Below are positions 28,501-37,277 of a stretch of 64,000 nucleotides of DNA, one piece after another. Every line of letters starts with the position of its first letter. Position 1 is the first letter of the stretch. The DNA is from Leptolyngbya sp. PCC 7375 (GTDB taxonomy: Bacteria > Cyanobacteriota > Cyanobacteriia > Phormidesmidales > Phormidesmidaceae): NCBI RefSeq assembly GCF_000316115.1, contig NZ_JH993797.1:558001-622000 (forward strand). Direction: 5' to 3'. The translations under genes and the position numbers were made by a program. The notes beneath the pieces were generated by a model, which was not told where the DNA came from, did no database searches, and was given only the letters and a program-made list of their open reading frames with translations.

Positions 28501-29352
28501 CAAGATACGAACATTTGAGTGTTCTCCTTCCAGAGTCACTAGCTCTCGAGGCTTCTCACGACTAGTGATTACAACACAGCTACGTAGTTGTCTTTCTAAT
28601 TTTGAAATACCAACCTCTTGTAACAGCTGACGATAATACTTATAGTCTTTGTACTTATGATCGTGAGGATCTAAAGCCCCTGCTTGAAAATGTCGAGACG
28701 CTTTCTTTGTAGGATTAGTCTCAGAAACAAAAACCTGGTCAAACTGATCTAATACAAGTAAGCATCGCTTTTGTTTAAATATTTTGAACAAATCCTTAAT
28801 GGAGGCATTGGCAGGTATTTCAGGTAATGACTCAAGCAGAGCTTGAAATGAATCAAATTGTCGTAGTGAGCGCCAGACAACCCAATCAAACTCGGTCTTT
28901 ATTTGGTCGATTAGCTCTAAGACAAGGGCTGTTTTGCCAATGCCACCTATACCGGTAACCGCGATTAGATCACAGCGATCGCTACGAATCCATTGGCTTA
29001 GATGCTGTAATTCCCTTTTTCGGCCAGTAAACGAGATTACTTTGGGAGCATTCCCTAAATCAATGCAGTCCTGGTTCTGGTTCTGATTCTGGGAACGTTC
29101 AGATTGAGCGTTGAGCAGTTTGACTTTGAGAATAGCAAGTTTGCCCGGCCCTTTCCGCGCAATTTCAAATTTACGATATACCTCACCAAGACGCTTACGC
29201 ACTGCAGCATCACTAATTTTTAACTGTTTGGCGATGTCAGCTGTCGATAAACCATCCACCGCTAGAATCAAAGCCTGCCTTTCTGCCTCAGTGACTCCGT
29301 GAGCCTTAGCTTCTGAGGTCAGAAAGTCTTCAGAAATATCGGGCTCTACCAT
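25528..29352 (-). CDS. HTH-STAND(NB-ARC)-WD40 signalling protein
   Basis: About 1,274 residues; the ATG at 29352 is preferred over a GTG at 29361, because GAGGA would abut the latter. Residues about 20-85 form a LuxR/sigma-4-like helix-turn-helix (LSTADIAKQLKISDAAVRKRLGEVY). Then comes a P-loop STAND ATPase with Walker A GIGGIGKT and Walker B LLVLDQFD. A winged-helix/helical arm, a short pentapeptide-like stretch (ADLEGVKLTGTKFNHCNLDKSVF) and 14 WD40 repeats follow, enough for two seven-bladed propellers. STAND proteins are ATP-switched receptors that oligomerise on ligand. Here the propellers would sense and the N-terminal HTH would be the output. Such proteins occur in regulation and in antiviral defence; which applies is unknown. 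Confidence 0.9.
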   Translation of the reverse strand: MVEPDISEDFLTSEAKAHGVTEAERQALILAVDGLSTADIAKQLKISDAAVRKRLGEVYRKFEIARKGPGKLAILKVKLLNAQSERSQNQNQNQDCIDLGNAPKVISFTGRKRELQHLSQWIRSDRCDLIAVTGIGGIGKTALVLELIDQIKTEFDWVVWRSLRQFDSFQALLESLPEIPANASIKDLFKIFKQKRCLLVLDQFDQVFVSETNPTKKASRHFQAGALDPHDHKYKDYKYYRQLLQEVGISKLERQLRSCVVITSREKPRELVTLEGEHSNVRILALAGLDYQAAEQLLEDIEPLQGTDVEKAKLIHSYSGNPLALKLATGTIKDLFAGRIRRFLDQQQLVFDDLRDVLKDQFNRLSPLEKETMYWLAINRLPMTFIRLQTDIVSLLNKQDLVYTLRSLEHRSLIEVRSAGATFTLQPTVMEYVTQHLVKRIVEELNSSTVQKLPDNLLLNNHSLLKADAVHYVRRQQTEKLLKPVLDALKQLYGSARETQEKLEIFLERHRHNDAYKIGYLGGNLVNLMTQLSKELKAAKDLSNQDFSHLAIWQADLEGVKLTGTKFNHCNLDKSVFTEMLSDVVSVGFTHQSTSFNSLDAPYLAAGDTNGHIHIWNALTYQKRTYWQGHLGWVRSLAFNRDNTLIATGGDDSKLRLWRFHPSPENQPSLNNISLVWEKVGFPDWVRSVTFHPERELVACSSRSTIYLYSVRTGKELKRLQERGEESSTPTSSETLRYITFNQAGNQIASCGDDTYVRVWDWEKRQRVFISSTETGHEDWARSVVFSPCSQYLVSSGDDQTVRIWDLESQTCIRVLRGHTDRVRSVAVSPDGCYVGSGSDDGTVILWDFHLGTQISKSQIHDSRVWSVAFYQHHSDTLLASGGDDCSVVLSKVSTTPNSWTHSMEPLKILRGFARGSRSVAVLSYARQTSDLDLIVSGGNDWHIKLWQSFQEDPNTPIRNLAGHTGRIWGVTAHAEWVASASDDGTVRIWDLESGSCVKVLIGHQHWVRTVAFNPSGTMLASGGDDRQIYLWQLPTGMKLQLLEGHQHWIRTVAFSPDGKYLASGGDDKAIYLWDVRKYKIIRKFKDRHQHRIRSVSFKPFPKSQSNPRLLLASGSDDGKVIIWDVEMGEYLHCFEDEHRTAGVKSVAFSPDSCWMASGSDDHRIYVWDTRSPNPQNWKAQQIDMPMPIGQPLGIQSLVFMSDSRHLVSCDRSGSIHIIDIIDKTRRQIKPPRPYEKMQIKGITGIDPVQRVSLKDLGAIDVEDFSNSLSQSQN

Positions 29353-29716
29353 AAACGCCACGTCCTCAGATTAAAACCATGCAATAACGATGATCGAGGG
29401 GAACCTACCGAGATTCCTAGCCATAGTTAAACACTAACTGTATTTGATAGATTAACTCACATGAGTGAGAAGCTAAACCCTAGCTTATTATTTTTAAACG
29501 AAAAAATTCTCACTTTATGGCACTTATTGCCCTGCCCTAACCTTTGAAGTGAGATAGATTAAGGATAGTAGTGATAGGCAGACATTATTATGACATGAAT
29601 CCTAGATGGCAAGACTTGAGGCTGGTTATTGACAGCATTTAACTTTATCGCTACTTTTATCTATGTGAGGTTAAACGCTACGCGGAAGTGATATTTTCTC
29701 ACATAAGGGGGCAGCT
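29353..29716. promoter_or_regulatory. Divergent promoter region of the STAND gene and the 139-aa gene
   Basis: About 360 A+T-rich bases between divergent genes. An inverted repeat CTCAC-ATGA-GTGAG (29456-29469) could be a binding site, possibly for the STAND protein's own HTH domain. No gene is seen. Confidence 0.4.
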
Positions 29717-30136
29717 ATGTTTAATAACTCACACTTTAGGCGGATGGATCTTTATCAAGTGTTAACGTCTGTTGATCAGAGCATCCGACAAACGGTCTTA
29801 GATACTGGCTTTGGTAACGTGGAGTTAGAGTTTAGCCCTGCAGATCGTCAGACCGTCAGAATCGTTGTTAAGAATACAGTTTACGATCTCTACGAAGTTA
29901 GTCTAGATGAGGTACAACAGTTATTAAGGAGCGGACCACACTTCCCAGAGCACTATATTAGTCAAAGGCTTTGGGACATGCTTGGAATAATCCTGCACAC
30001 CATTTTGGGTGAACAAGGTACACAGTATGGCCATATTAGTCTGGAGATGGAGCGGAAAAACCATCAGCAACGTTTTCTAATTCATGGTGCGCCATCGTAT
30101 CAACTGTATTTAGCTCAAAAAGCGATGAATCTTTAA
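29717..30136 (+). CDS. Hypothetical protein, 139 aa
   Basis: A soluble protein with no signal or membrane segment and no family I recognise. AAGGGGG precedes the ATG with normal spacing. The sequence looks folded: a beta-rich first half (NVELEFSPADRQTVRIVVKNTVYDLYEVS) and a helical second half (SQRLWDMLGIILHTILGEQG). It is divergent from the STAND-WD40 gene and first of three small genes reading the same way. Confidence 0.55.
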   Translation: MFNNSHFRRMDLYQVLTSVDQSIRQTVLDTGFGNVELEFSPADRQTVRIVVKNTVYDLYEVSLDEVQQLLRSGPHFPEHYISQRLWDMLGIILHTILGEQGTQYGHISLEMERKNHQQRFLIHGAPSYQLYLAQKAMNL

Positions 30137-30285
30137 TGCCATCGGTATGCCGGGGAACGGCAGCCCATAGGTTCGAAAACAATTAAAAACAGCTCGGTTT
30201 ATGGAGAGATTTCTAAGGCTGAGGAGGGTGCTGAATAGCGCTTTCCTTGGCTATGTTTTTTTGTAATAACCCCAGGGGACATCTC

Positions 30286-30591
30286 ATGTTTGCTAAATTT
30301 CAAACGCATATAGTGATTGCTCGACTACTACAGAAACGTCCTGGTAATAGGCCTCCTAGTCGTTTTAGTCAACGTCGGCGCTACAGCTTGATTGCGCGCA
30401 TAGCGTTTCAGCTATTTCGCTGGTTGTTTTTATTTGGTATGGGGGTTTCTCTCTTAACCCTGTTTGTAGGTTGGGTCGTTTCTCAAAATTTGGCAGAAAC
30501 TATCTATTTTCAGATGCAACCTCTCTTCAAAATGTTTGCGGCTACTACGTTTTTAGTATTTGCCTGTGCCTGCCTTAAGGAGTCTATTTAA
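30286..30591 (+). CDS. Small membrane protein of unknown function, 101 aa
   Basis: The start at 30286 is chosen because AGGGGAC precedes it; an in-frame ATG at 30247 lacks this. A basic N-terminal tail (LLQKRPGNRPPSRFSQRRRY) is followed by two membrane helices (WLFLFGMGVSLLTLFVGWVV and a second ending in FLVFACACLKESI). The basic tail predicts the N-terminus in the cytoplasm. No family is recognised. Confidence 0.55.
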   Translation: MFAKFQTHIVIARLLQKRPGNRPPSRFSQRRRYSLIARIAFQLFRWLFLFGMGVSLLTLFVGWVVSQNLAETIYFQMQPLFKMFAATTFLVFACACLKESI

Positions 30592-30630
30592 GGATTTACC
30601 ACCTGTCAACGTTGTTCACATTGTAAAGCC

Positions 30631-30834
30631 ATGGCCATCTTCCCGATTGTGACATTTTTCTTATTGTTTATTGTGATTACAAAGCAGTTACTGGATAAGG
30701 CTAGTGATATGCCAGATCGCGCATTGAATGAAGTGAATTTATCCATAGGAGATAAAACACCTATTGTTTTGGAGATTGATTCGTTACATTCTTTGGTGAG
30801 ATTGATCGCTCAGCTTGATTCTGAGAAGCAATAG
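30631..30834 (+). CDS. Small membrane-anchored protein, 67 aa
   Basis: One N-terminal membrane helix (MAIFPIVTFFLLFIVITKQL) and a soluble acidic tail. It lies 40 bases after the preceding small membrane-protein gene, so the two are probably co-transcribed. There is no clear ribosome-binding site and no recognised family. It ends just before a perfect palindrome. Confidence 0.45.
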   Translation: MAIFPIVTFFLLFIVITKQLLDKASDMPDRALNEVNLSIGDKTPIVLEIDSLHSLVRLIAQLDSEKQ

Positions 30835-30859
30835 ACTTGTACTTTATGGTGCCAAAACC

Positions 30860-30891
30860 CCAGCGATCGCAACAGCTGTTGCGATCGCTGG
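30860..30891. terminator. Perfect 32-bp palindrome between convergent genes
   Basis: CCAGCGATCGCAACAG is followed directly by its reverse complement. Each arm contains one HIP1 octamer (GCGATCGC). It lies 25 bases after the 67-aa gene and 37 bases from the end of the lysR-type gene, so it may act as a bidirectional terminator, although no T tract is present. Confidence 0.7.
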
Positions 30892-30928
30892 TCCTGCATG
30901 GCTCCCCAAAAGAGTTCCTTGAACTACT

Positions 30929-31813
30929 TTAAAAAAACTCTTTCACAAGGTTTAGCATATTAGGTATGGCAGGATGAGGTATATCTGAACGCCAGACAAC
31001 GGCTGATTCAAGTATAGGAGACCGTTCTATTAAAGGTCTAGCCACCACACCCTGTTGTTGAATCTGTTGAATAGACGCATGAATGAGCGACACTCCCAAG
31101 CCTGCTGCCACTAGCCCAAGAATTGTTTGTTGTGGAAACGCTTCCTGGATCACCCTTGGGCTAAAATTTGCCTGTTGGCAAAAGCTAATAATGGAATCGT
31201 ACAAAACAGGGCCTACCTGACGAGGGAACAAAATAAATGACTCGTTCGCTAAACATGCTATTGACATTGGCACAGGAGCCTCTTTGGCCAAGGGATGAAT
31301 ATCTGGCAATAGTGCCATCATCGGCTCTCTATAAATCACCTCCTGACTTAGCAAAGGCTCATTAATCGGAGGATGTAGAAAGCCTACGTGAATCTCTTCA
31401 GCTAATAATGCCTTCACCTGTTCATTGGTTTGCAACCGTTTTAGGTCCAGGTGAATTGCTGGAAATCTCTGTTTGAACTCACGCACAACTTTTGGCAAAA
31501 CACTATTGAGAATGGGGCCAGTAAAACCCATATTGAATTGTCCGGCCACACCTTGACCAACCCGCTGAGCCATCATCACTGCATGGTCTGCCTGAGCCAG
31601 TGTTTTTCGTGTTTCTTGCAAAAACACCTTGCCCGCCTCCGTTAACCAAATCGTACGCCTGGTGCGATGAAAAAGCTCCACCCCTAATTCTTCTTCCAGG
31701 TTACGAATCTGTCGGCTCAGGGGCTGCTGAGCCATATGGAGACGATGAGCTGCACGACCAAAATGTAGCTCCTCGGCAACCGTCAAAAAGTAGCGCAGAT
31801 GACGTAACTCCAT
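30929..31813 (-). CDS. LysR-family transcriptional regulator
   Basis: A 294-residue LysR-type regulator. The N-terminal winged helix-turn-helix is at about 1-60 (MELRHLRYFLTVAEELHFGR, then RAAHRLHMAQQPLSRQIRNL). The LysR effector-binding domain begins near residue 90 and resembles the BenM/CatM group. It is divergent from the alpha/beta hydrolase gene with a 101-base gap, the usual LysR arrangement, so the hydrolase is its likely target. Effector unknown. Confidence 0.92.
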   Translation of the reverse strand: MELRHLRYFLTVAEELHFGRAAHRLHMAQQPLSRQIRNLEEELGVELFHRTRRTIWLTEAGKVFLQETRKTLAQADHAVMMAQRVGQGVAGQFNMGFTGPILNSVLPKVVREFKQRFPAIHLDLKRLQTNEQVKALLAEEIHVGFLHPPINEPLLSQEVIYREPMMALLPDIHPLAKEAPVPMSIACLANESFILFPRQVGPVLYDSIISFCQQANFSPRVIQEAFPQQTILGLVAAGLGVSLIHASIQQIQQQGVVARPLIERSPILESAVVWRSDIPHPAIPNMLNLVKEFF

Positions 31814-31914
31814 TTGAACCTTTTAGGTGCTAATTATGAACAAAAGAGGTGTTGGACGTTCATATGGGCTTTTTCTATGGTGGCAGATAGAGCGTTACGG
31901 GGTATTCGACGAAT

Positions 31915-33027
31915 ATGGCACTGCATCACAACCTAAGCCAAGGGGCATGGATTCTAGGATGGCTAACCATAGCAGTCACTGACGTTAAAGCCGAGGTTGC
32001 GATCGCACCCACCGTTTCCCCTGTTGCTACAGAAATAGTCTCTGCCATTGCAGTATCGCGCACTGACTTTCGCGTTGAGAGCGATCCGGGAATTGAAATT
32101 TCTGTGCGAGAGGTCAAAACCCAGTCAGAATCCACTGGAGTGCCCATTCTCTTGATTCACGGTGGTGGTCCAGGAGGTCTGGCATCCTTTGACTTAGAAG
32201 TACCAGACTACTCGCTGGCTGCGGACTTTGCCCAGGCCGGGCACCCCGTTTATGTAATGAATGTACGCGGCTGGGAAGATTCGACTCGGCCCGATGGTCT
32301 AGATGAACCGGCAGATCGCAATCCCCCGCTAGTTACCTCTGAGGAAGCAGTCCGTGATATTGGTGCCGTAGTGGACTGGATCCGCGATCGCACCACGCAA
32401 CCCCAAGTTGCCCTGGTTGGTTGGGCCACTGGTGGCCATTGGGCCGGTATGTACACCAGTCGGCATAATGATGTCGTCAGCCATCTCATAATGCTAAACA
32501 GTCTCTACAGCGTGAATGCCCCCTGGGTACTGACCGAGCGCTTTGAAGATCCTAATAATCCCGGCAGTTTTAACCCTGATGGGGGTGCCTATCGCTTGGT
32601 TGATTACGACGGCTTTCTGCGGGGGTGGGACAACTCAATTCCTATCGATGACAAACCTCAATGGCGAGACCCAGCCGTCGCTGATGCCTATGCCCGCACA
32701 GCCGTTGAACTTGACCCCACCAGCGCAACTCGCACACCGCCAAGTGCTCGTATTCCTACCGCCTATCGAGAAGAAAGTTTTAACCTGGCTCAGGGATATC
32801 GATACTGGAACGCAGAAGATATTTATACCCCCACCCTTGGCATTCGGGGAGAGTTAGATTTTTGGTCCCGGCCAGAAGATTTATCAATATTGGAGACAGA
32901 ACTTATCAATGCTCCAGTTGTGCAAATGGTAACAATTCCAGATGCAACCCATTACCTGTTCAACGATCGTCCAGAACGGGGACGTGAGCGTTTTATTCAA
33001 GAGGTATTGATATTCTTGCTAGACTGA
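31915..33027 (+). CDS. Exported alpha/beta-hydrolase-fold protein lacking the nucleophile serine
   Basis: A 370-residue protein with a weak N-terminal hydrophobic segment (GAWILGWLTIAVTDVKA), perhaps a signal peptide. The oxyanion region ILLIHGGGPGG, acid residue D315 (RGELDFW) and histidine H346 (DATHYLF) are all in place. The nucleophile elbow reads VGWATGGHW, so the position that should be serine in G-x-S-x-G is alanine (A171, codon GCC). It may be a non-catalytic member, or use the adjacent threonine. It is divergent from a LysR regulator. Confidence 0.82.
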   Translation: MALHHNLSQGAWILGWLTIAVTDVKAEVAIAPTVSPVATEIVSAIAVSRTDFRVESDPGIEISVREVKTQSESTGVPILLIHGGGPGGLASFDLEVPDYSLAADFAQAGHPVYVMNVRGWEDSTRPDGLDEPADRNPPLVTSEEAVRDIGAVVDWIRDRTTQPQVALVGWATGGHWAGMYTSRHNDVVSHLIMLNSLYSVNAPWVLTERFEDPNNPGSFNPDGGAYRLVDYDGFLRGWDNSIPIDDKPQWRDPAVADAYARTAVELDPTSATRTPPSARIPTAYREESFNLAQGYRYWNAEDIYTPTLGIRGELDFWSRPEDLSILETELINAPVVQMVTIPDATHYLFNDRPERGRERFIQEVLIFLLD

Positions 33028-33199
33028 CTCATATTTTTTAGCGACAGTCCCATAATTTTTACTTATGTTCTTCCTTAACGTAGAATGCAGCCTATCGACA
33101 GAAGGTCGGTGTCTGTGGGTTTAAAGGCTCACTAGGAGATTTCAGGTCCAAGGTTTCCTATAAACTAGAGCCTTGTATCCTTTGCTACTTGCCCCTTTC

Positions 33200-33901
33200 A
33201 TGACAGAGCAGATCAGCCTGTTTGGCAATCAGCTGCCCCCCGAAGTTGATGCCCTATCCCCAGAAACCTGGGAGCAAATACCCACCCGTGCCAGTATCCC
33301 CATTCCCTCGGGTACCTACGAAAATCTAGAACAACTAGCTCAGCACTGCAATCAGTGTCAGCGCTGTGACCTGGCCGGTGGTCGCACCAACGTGGTCGTT
33401 AGTCGAGGTAACCCCAACGCCCCCATTATGATTATCGGAGAAGGACCGGGGCAACAAGAGGACGAACAGGGATTGCCCTTTGTCGGTAAATCAGGTCAGC
33501 TACTGGACAAAATTTTGGCCTCCGTTCGGTTGGATACCAAAACCGACGTTTACATCTGCAATGTAGTCAAATGTCGTCCCCCTGGTAACCGTGCCCCCAC
33601 CGCAGGTGAAGTTGCCGCCTGTATCCCCTACCTGAAAGAACAGGTACGTCTGGTAGACCCAAAAATCATTCTGCTCACCGGCGGCACCGCCCTCAAAGGC
33701 CTAGTCGGCGTCAAACAAGGCATCACCAAAGTACGCGGCAACTGGATGGAGTGGGAAGGCCGAAACTGCATGGCCATTTTCCACCCAGCCTACTTACTAA
33801 GAAACCCCTCCCGCGCAAAAGGTAAACCTAAATGGCTCATGTGGCAGGACATTCAGGAAATTAAAAAAAAGCTCGATGAAGTCAACAGCCAACCAGCATA
33901 G
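33200..33901 (+). CDS. Family 4 uracil-DNA glycosylase (iron-sulfur type)
   Basis: A 233-residue DNA-repair enzyme that removes uracil from DNA. The ATG at 33200 is preferred to a TTG at 33173. Family 4 features are GEGPGQQEDEQGLPFVGKSG for the catalytic loop, CNQCQRC (C50, C53) plus C125 and C141 as the four likely 4Fe-4S ligands, KCRPPGNRAP and the DNA-binding FHPAYLLR. Length is normal apart from a 40-residue N-terminal extension common in cyanobacteria. It is 33 bases from the convergent neighbour. Confidence 0.93.
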   Translation: MTEQISLFGNQLPPEVDALSPETWEQIPTRASIPIPSGTYENLEQLAQHCNQCQRCDLAGGRTNVVVSRGNPNAPIMIIGEGPGQQEDEQGLPFVGKSGQLLDKILASVRLDTKTDVYICNVVKCRPPGNRAPTAGEVAACIPYLKEQVRLVDPKIILLTGGTALKGLVGVKQGITKVRGNWMEWEGRNCMAIFHPAYLLRNPSRAKGKPKWLMWQDIQEIKKKLDEVNSQPA

Positions 33902-33933
33902 TAGTTGCTGGTTGAGATGCACAATGCCAGCCC

Positions 33934-34563
33934 CTACATAGGTTGTATCGCCCTTGCCCGACAATCCTGCAACCAACGCCGCACTGCCTGCCCCACACTT
34001 CCCTGACTACTCTCCCGGGGAGGCAACAGGTTTTCATCCTCAGCCTCGATCGCAGAAAACATAAACACCATCTGCCACCCCGCTTCATCAGGCACTAAAA
34101 ACAACCAATGGAAGTGACTGATGGAAGTCGCCTCTAACCCCGAATACTGACGTTCAAGCGTCGTAAAAAACAGCTGCTGCAAATCTTGGCTATCATCAGG
34201 CAGGGTGGTATAAACCCGATCTTTGATCTCCAAAGGAACTCGATCTGGCTGACTAGCCGTAACCACATAAGCTGGCCGATAGGCAGAGCGAATATCCGCC
34301 ACACTGCTTTGCAAAATCCGGTTGGTATAGCTAGGAATATCTCGGATGAGTAGAGTCGAAAGAGCTTCAAAATCCTGGGGGCAGCTGGCCTGGGAGCGAA
34401 TATAAGGCGCGTCACTTTCAGCCTCCTCTTTAGGAGCCGAATGAGCGATGGAGAAGTCTGATCCTTGGGCCAGGCTAGGAGAACTGCCCAGGGTAACGCC
34501 TAACAAAATGCATACGCTTCCTAGGAGGTTTTGGGGACTCAGGTTTGACGTAAAAGGAGCCAT
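33934..34563 (-). CDS. Exported hypothetical protein, about 209 aa
   Basis: The start at 34563 gives a hydrophobic signal ending ...SSPSLAQG. An alternative ATG at 34668 overlaps the pyrF stop (ATGGATAA) and would add 35 residues, so the start is open. The mature part contains SCPQDFEALSTLLIRDIPSYTNRILQ, then HFHWLFLVPDEAGWQMVFMFS and WLQDCRARA near the end. It resembles a cyanobacterial periplasmic protein family of unknown role. It is third in a tyrS-pyrF-orf run. Confidence 0.65.
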   Translation of the reverse strand: MAPFTSNLSPQNLLGSVCILLGVTLGSSPSLAQGSDFSIAHSAPKEEAESDAPYIRSQASCPQDFEALSTLLIRDIPSYTNRILQSSVADIRSAYRPAYVVTASQPDRVPLEIKDRVYTTLPDDSQDLQQLFFTTLERQYSGLEATSISHFHWLFLVPDEAGWQMVFMFSAIEAEDENLLPPRESSQGSVGQAVRRWLQDCRARAIQPM

Positions 34564-34660
34564 TTGTGCGATCGCTAACACACCACTTACGATTAATCCT
34601 AAATTCTGATGGGTAGCCTGCAATAGTTCAGGGTGAGCACAAGGCATCACCCCTACGGGA

Positions 34661-35404
34661 TTATCCATTTATCGTAATTTCATCGCAAATCTGTTGAAAT
34701 GCCGTGGCAGGATTTTTCGCTTGGGTAATGGGGCGACCAATGACCAGATAGCTAGCTCCAGCAGCAATGGCCTGACTGGGGGTCATGGCCCGCTGCTGGT
34801 CACCTTTAGCAGAACCGGCAGGTCTAACCCCAGGGCACACCAACAAGAACGCATCACCGCACACACGGCGCAGAGCTTCTGCCTCTTGGGGAGAACAAAC
34901 AATACCCCTTAGACCACTATCCTGGGCCAGCAAAGCCATTTGCAATGCATAGTCCTGTAGCTCCAGAGAAACCTTGAGCTCAAACGCCAGAGCCCGGGGA
35001 TTAATGCTAGTAAGCAAGGTAACCGCAATTAAATTAGGGGGGGCACAGCCTGTGGCGGCAGCCCCTTCCATAGCAGCAGATTGGGCCGCCTGTAGGGCGA
35101 CTTTACCCGCCGGAGCATGGATGGTGATCAAATCCACACCATAACGCCCAGCAGCCCGACAGGCTCCCGCCATAGTGTTAGGGATATCGTGGAACTTGAG
35201 GTCGAGAAAGATGCGCTTTTGACGCTGTTTTAGCTGTTCTAAAATGGCAGGCCCGGCACTGACAAATAACTCTAGACCCACTTTCCAAAAGGTAACGTTG
35301 GGAATTGTATCGACGAGTGCGATCGCATCCTCCATCGTTGGCACATCTAACGGCACAATAATCCGCTCCGCCGCTGATTGCGTGGTTAATTTTTTTTGGG
35401 CCAT
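34661..35404 (-). CDS. pyrF: Orotidine 5'-phosphate decarboxylase
   Basis: A 247-residue enzyme converting OMP to UMP, the last step of pyrimidine synthesis. The active-site signature [17 protein letters not shown] carries the DxKxxD-type catalytic set, with [14 protein letters not shown] at the N-terminus and [20 protein letters not shown] and [11 protein letters not shown] for phosphate binding. Its ATG overlaps the tyrS stop (TAATG), implying coupled translation. Confidence 0.96.
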   Translation of the reverse strand: MAQKKLTTQSAAERIIVPLDVPTMEDAIALVDTIPNVTFWKVGLELFVSAGPAILEQLKQRQKRIFLDLKFHDIPNTMAGACRAAGRYGVDLITIHAPAGKVALQAAQSAAMEGAAATGCAPPNLIAVTLLTSINPRALAFELKVSLELQDYALQMALLAQDSGLRGIVCSPQEAEALRRVCGDAFLLVCPGVRPAGSAKGDQQRAMTPSQAIAAGASYLVIGRPITQAKNPATAFQQICDEITING

Positions 35405-36645
35405 TATGCCACCAGCCTCACAAACTTCTTCTTACCCACCTGCAACACTTTGCCCACCAGCTCATCGGGGCCAGCAAATTCCACATTGGGGTCACTGACC
35501 TTATCCCCATCCAGCTTCACCGCACCGCCCTTAATCTGACGGCGAGCATCGCTGCTGCTGCTGCATAGAGGCGTTGCCCCTAGCAAATAAAAGACCTTGG
35601 CCGGGAAATTCACCGCTGTTAGAGAAAATTCCGGCACCGCCTCTGCCTGACCCGAGCCCCCTTGCACCAGGTTAATGGCATCCTTTTGCGCCTGTTGCGC
35701 GGCCGCTTCACCATGGAACTGACCGGTAACATCTAAAGCCAGCTGTTTTTGAGCCTGCCTTGGATTCTCCGGCAGACTATCCAGGGACCGCTTTGTCAGT
35801 AACTCAAAATAGTCAGAAATCAGGGCATCGGGCACCTTTTCTAACTTGGAATACATGGATAGCGGATCTTCTTGCAGCCCCACATAGTTGCCCAAGGATT
35901 TAGACATTTTCTGACTGCCATCAGTGCCCAGCAACAGCGGCAGCATCATGCCAAACTGTGGCGTCAGACCAAAATGACGCTGTAAATCTCGTCCCACCGC
36001 CACATTAAATTTCTGGTCAGTGCCCCCCAGTTCTACATCGGCCTTAAGCGCCACCGAGTCAAACCCTTGCATCAGGGGATATAAAAACTCGTGGAGATAC
36101 ACCGGATTGCCCTGCTCGTAACGCTTTGCAAAGCCTTCCTTGGCCAGCATCTGACCCACAGTCATGGTACCGAGCAGCTCCAGAATTTTGCCCAGGTCCA
36201 ACTTCGATAGCCACTCCGAGTTATAGCGAATTTCTAAACGGCCAGGGGTATCAAAATCGAGAATGGGGCGTACCTGCTCAATATAGGTTTCTGCATTAGC
36301 TTTAACCTCAGCCTCCGTCAGCTGTTTGCGCACCTCTGACTTACCCGTGGGGTCCCCAATGCGAGCCGTAAAGTCGCCAATCAACAGGACCGCCGTGTGG
36401 CCTGCATCCTGAAACGCCCGCAGCTTTCTCACCGGAATGCTGTGACCCAGATGAATTTCAGAACCCGTGGGATCAATACCTAATTTGATCCGGAGTGGCC
36501 GGTCAGTTTGCTGTAATCTTGCCAACAAACTTTCATTAGGATCGTCTGATTCGGGCTGATGGGGAAATACTTCACTGACGCCGCGATAGATCCCTGCAAA
36601 CTCCTCAGGGATGGCCGACATTACAAAATTAGAAGCCTCGGTCAT
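35404..36645 (-). CDS. tyrS: Tyrosyl-tRNA synthetase
   Basis: The start at 36645 (MTEASNF) is preferred to an upstream in-frame codon at 36681; 413 residues. Class I synthetase motifs are present: HLGH (65-68, HIGH box) in [19 protein letters not shown], and KMSKS in [16 protein letters not shown]. Tyrosine-pocket residues are in GTDQKFN. A C-terminal S4 RNA-binding domain ([21 protein letters not shown]) completes it. It charges tRNA-Tyr. It is first in the overlapping run with pyrF. Confidence 0.96.
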   Translation of the reverse strand: MTEASNFVMSAIPEEFAGIYRGVSEVFPHQPESDDPNESLLARLQQTDRPLRIKLGIDPTGSEIHLGHSIPVRKLRAFQDAGHTAVLLIGDFTARIGDPTGKSEVRKQLTEAEVKANAETYIEQVRPILDFDTPGRLEIRYNSEWLSKLDLGKILELLGTMTVGQMLAKEGFAKRYEQGNPVYLHEFLYPLMQGFDSVALKADVELGGTDQKFNVAVGRDLQRHFGLTPQFGMMLPLLLGTDGSQKMSKSLGNYVGLQEDPLSMYSKLEKVPDALISDYFELLTKRSLDSLPENPRQAQKQLALDVTGQFHGEAAAQQAQKDAINLVQGGSGQAEAVPEFSLTAVNFPAKVFYLLGATPLCSSSSDARRQIKGGAVKLDGDKVSDPNVEFAGPDELVGKVLQVGKKKFVRLVA

Positions 36646-37277
36646 GGTGTGTTGGTGTAAAAATGCGCAGTGAACCGCCAAAATAAATACTGATAACTCC
36701 GTAAGACTGCCTAAGTTTTCAAACTTGCCTAGACATCTGCCCGGAATCCACTATAGTAGCGGGTAAATTACCTCCCTTTTCTGATGGATGCATAAGGCCC
36801 TTGTGCCTGCATCAGGTGGTTAGGGAGATCTAACGGCACACATTGAGTACTCAACGACCTATCCACCCAATTTTTTCAGATTATAGGTACGTCATTCGTC
36901 CGATGCGCTTGCCGCAAATCATTTTACTGGTCTATGGATCAGCTGGAACATTCCTCGGTACTGAATCGGTCCTAGGGGCTTGTTGTTCCTAAAGACGTTT
37001 TGAGTACGATCTGGGAAGTCTGACTCTAATTTCGACATCAACCGCATCCACATCTAAAACAACGGTTTTTCTATTTGGGAAGTATACGTGTTTAATTTGG
37101 ATGTGATTTAAATTCTGTTTATGGCAGCAGCTTTATAATTACGGGTGCTGATTTAGAGGAGGAGTCGATCTGTTAGCAATGCTATAAGTCGGCATTTTTC
37201 AGACGAAATCATCGCTCAGATCAGCCGCGCCTCATAATCTGGCCTGCCGTTTATTTCCGTAAGGATGTAGCGTATCC
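36646..37277. promoter_or_regulatory. Divergent intergenic region between tyrS and the PBP gene
   Basis: About 630 bases without a gene. A bulged stem-loop at 36787-36113+700 (that is 36787-36813; GATGC-AGGC pairing with GCCT-GCATC) lies upstream of tyrS. Promoters for both directions are expected. Nothing else was recognised. Confidence 0.4.
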
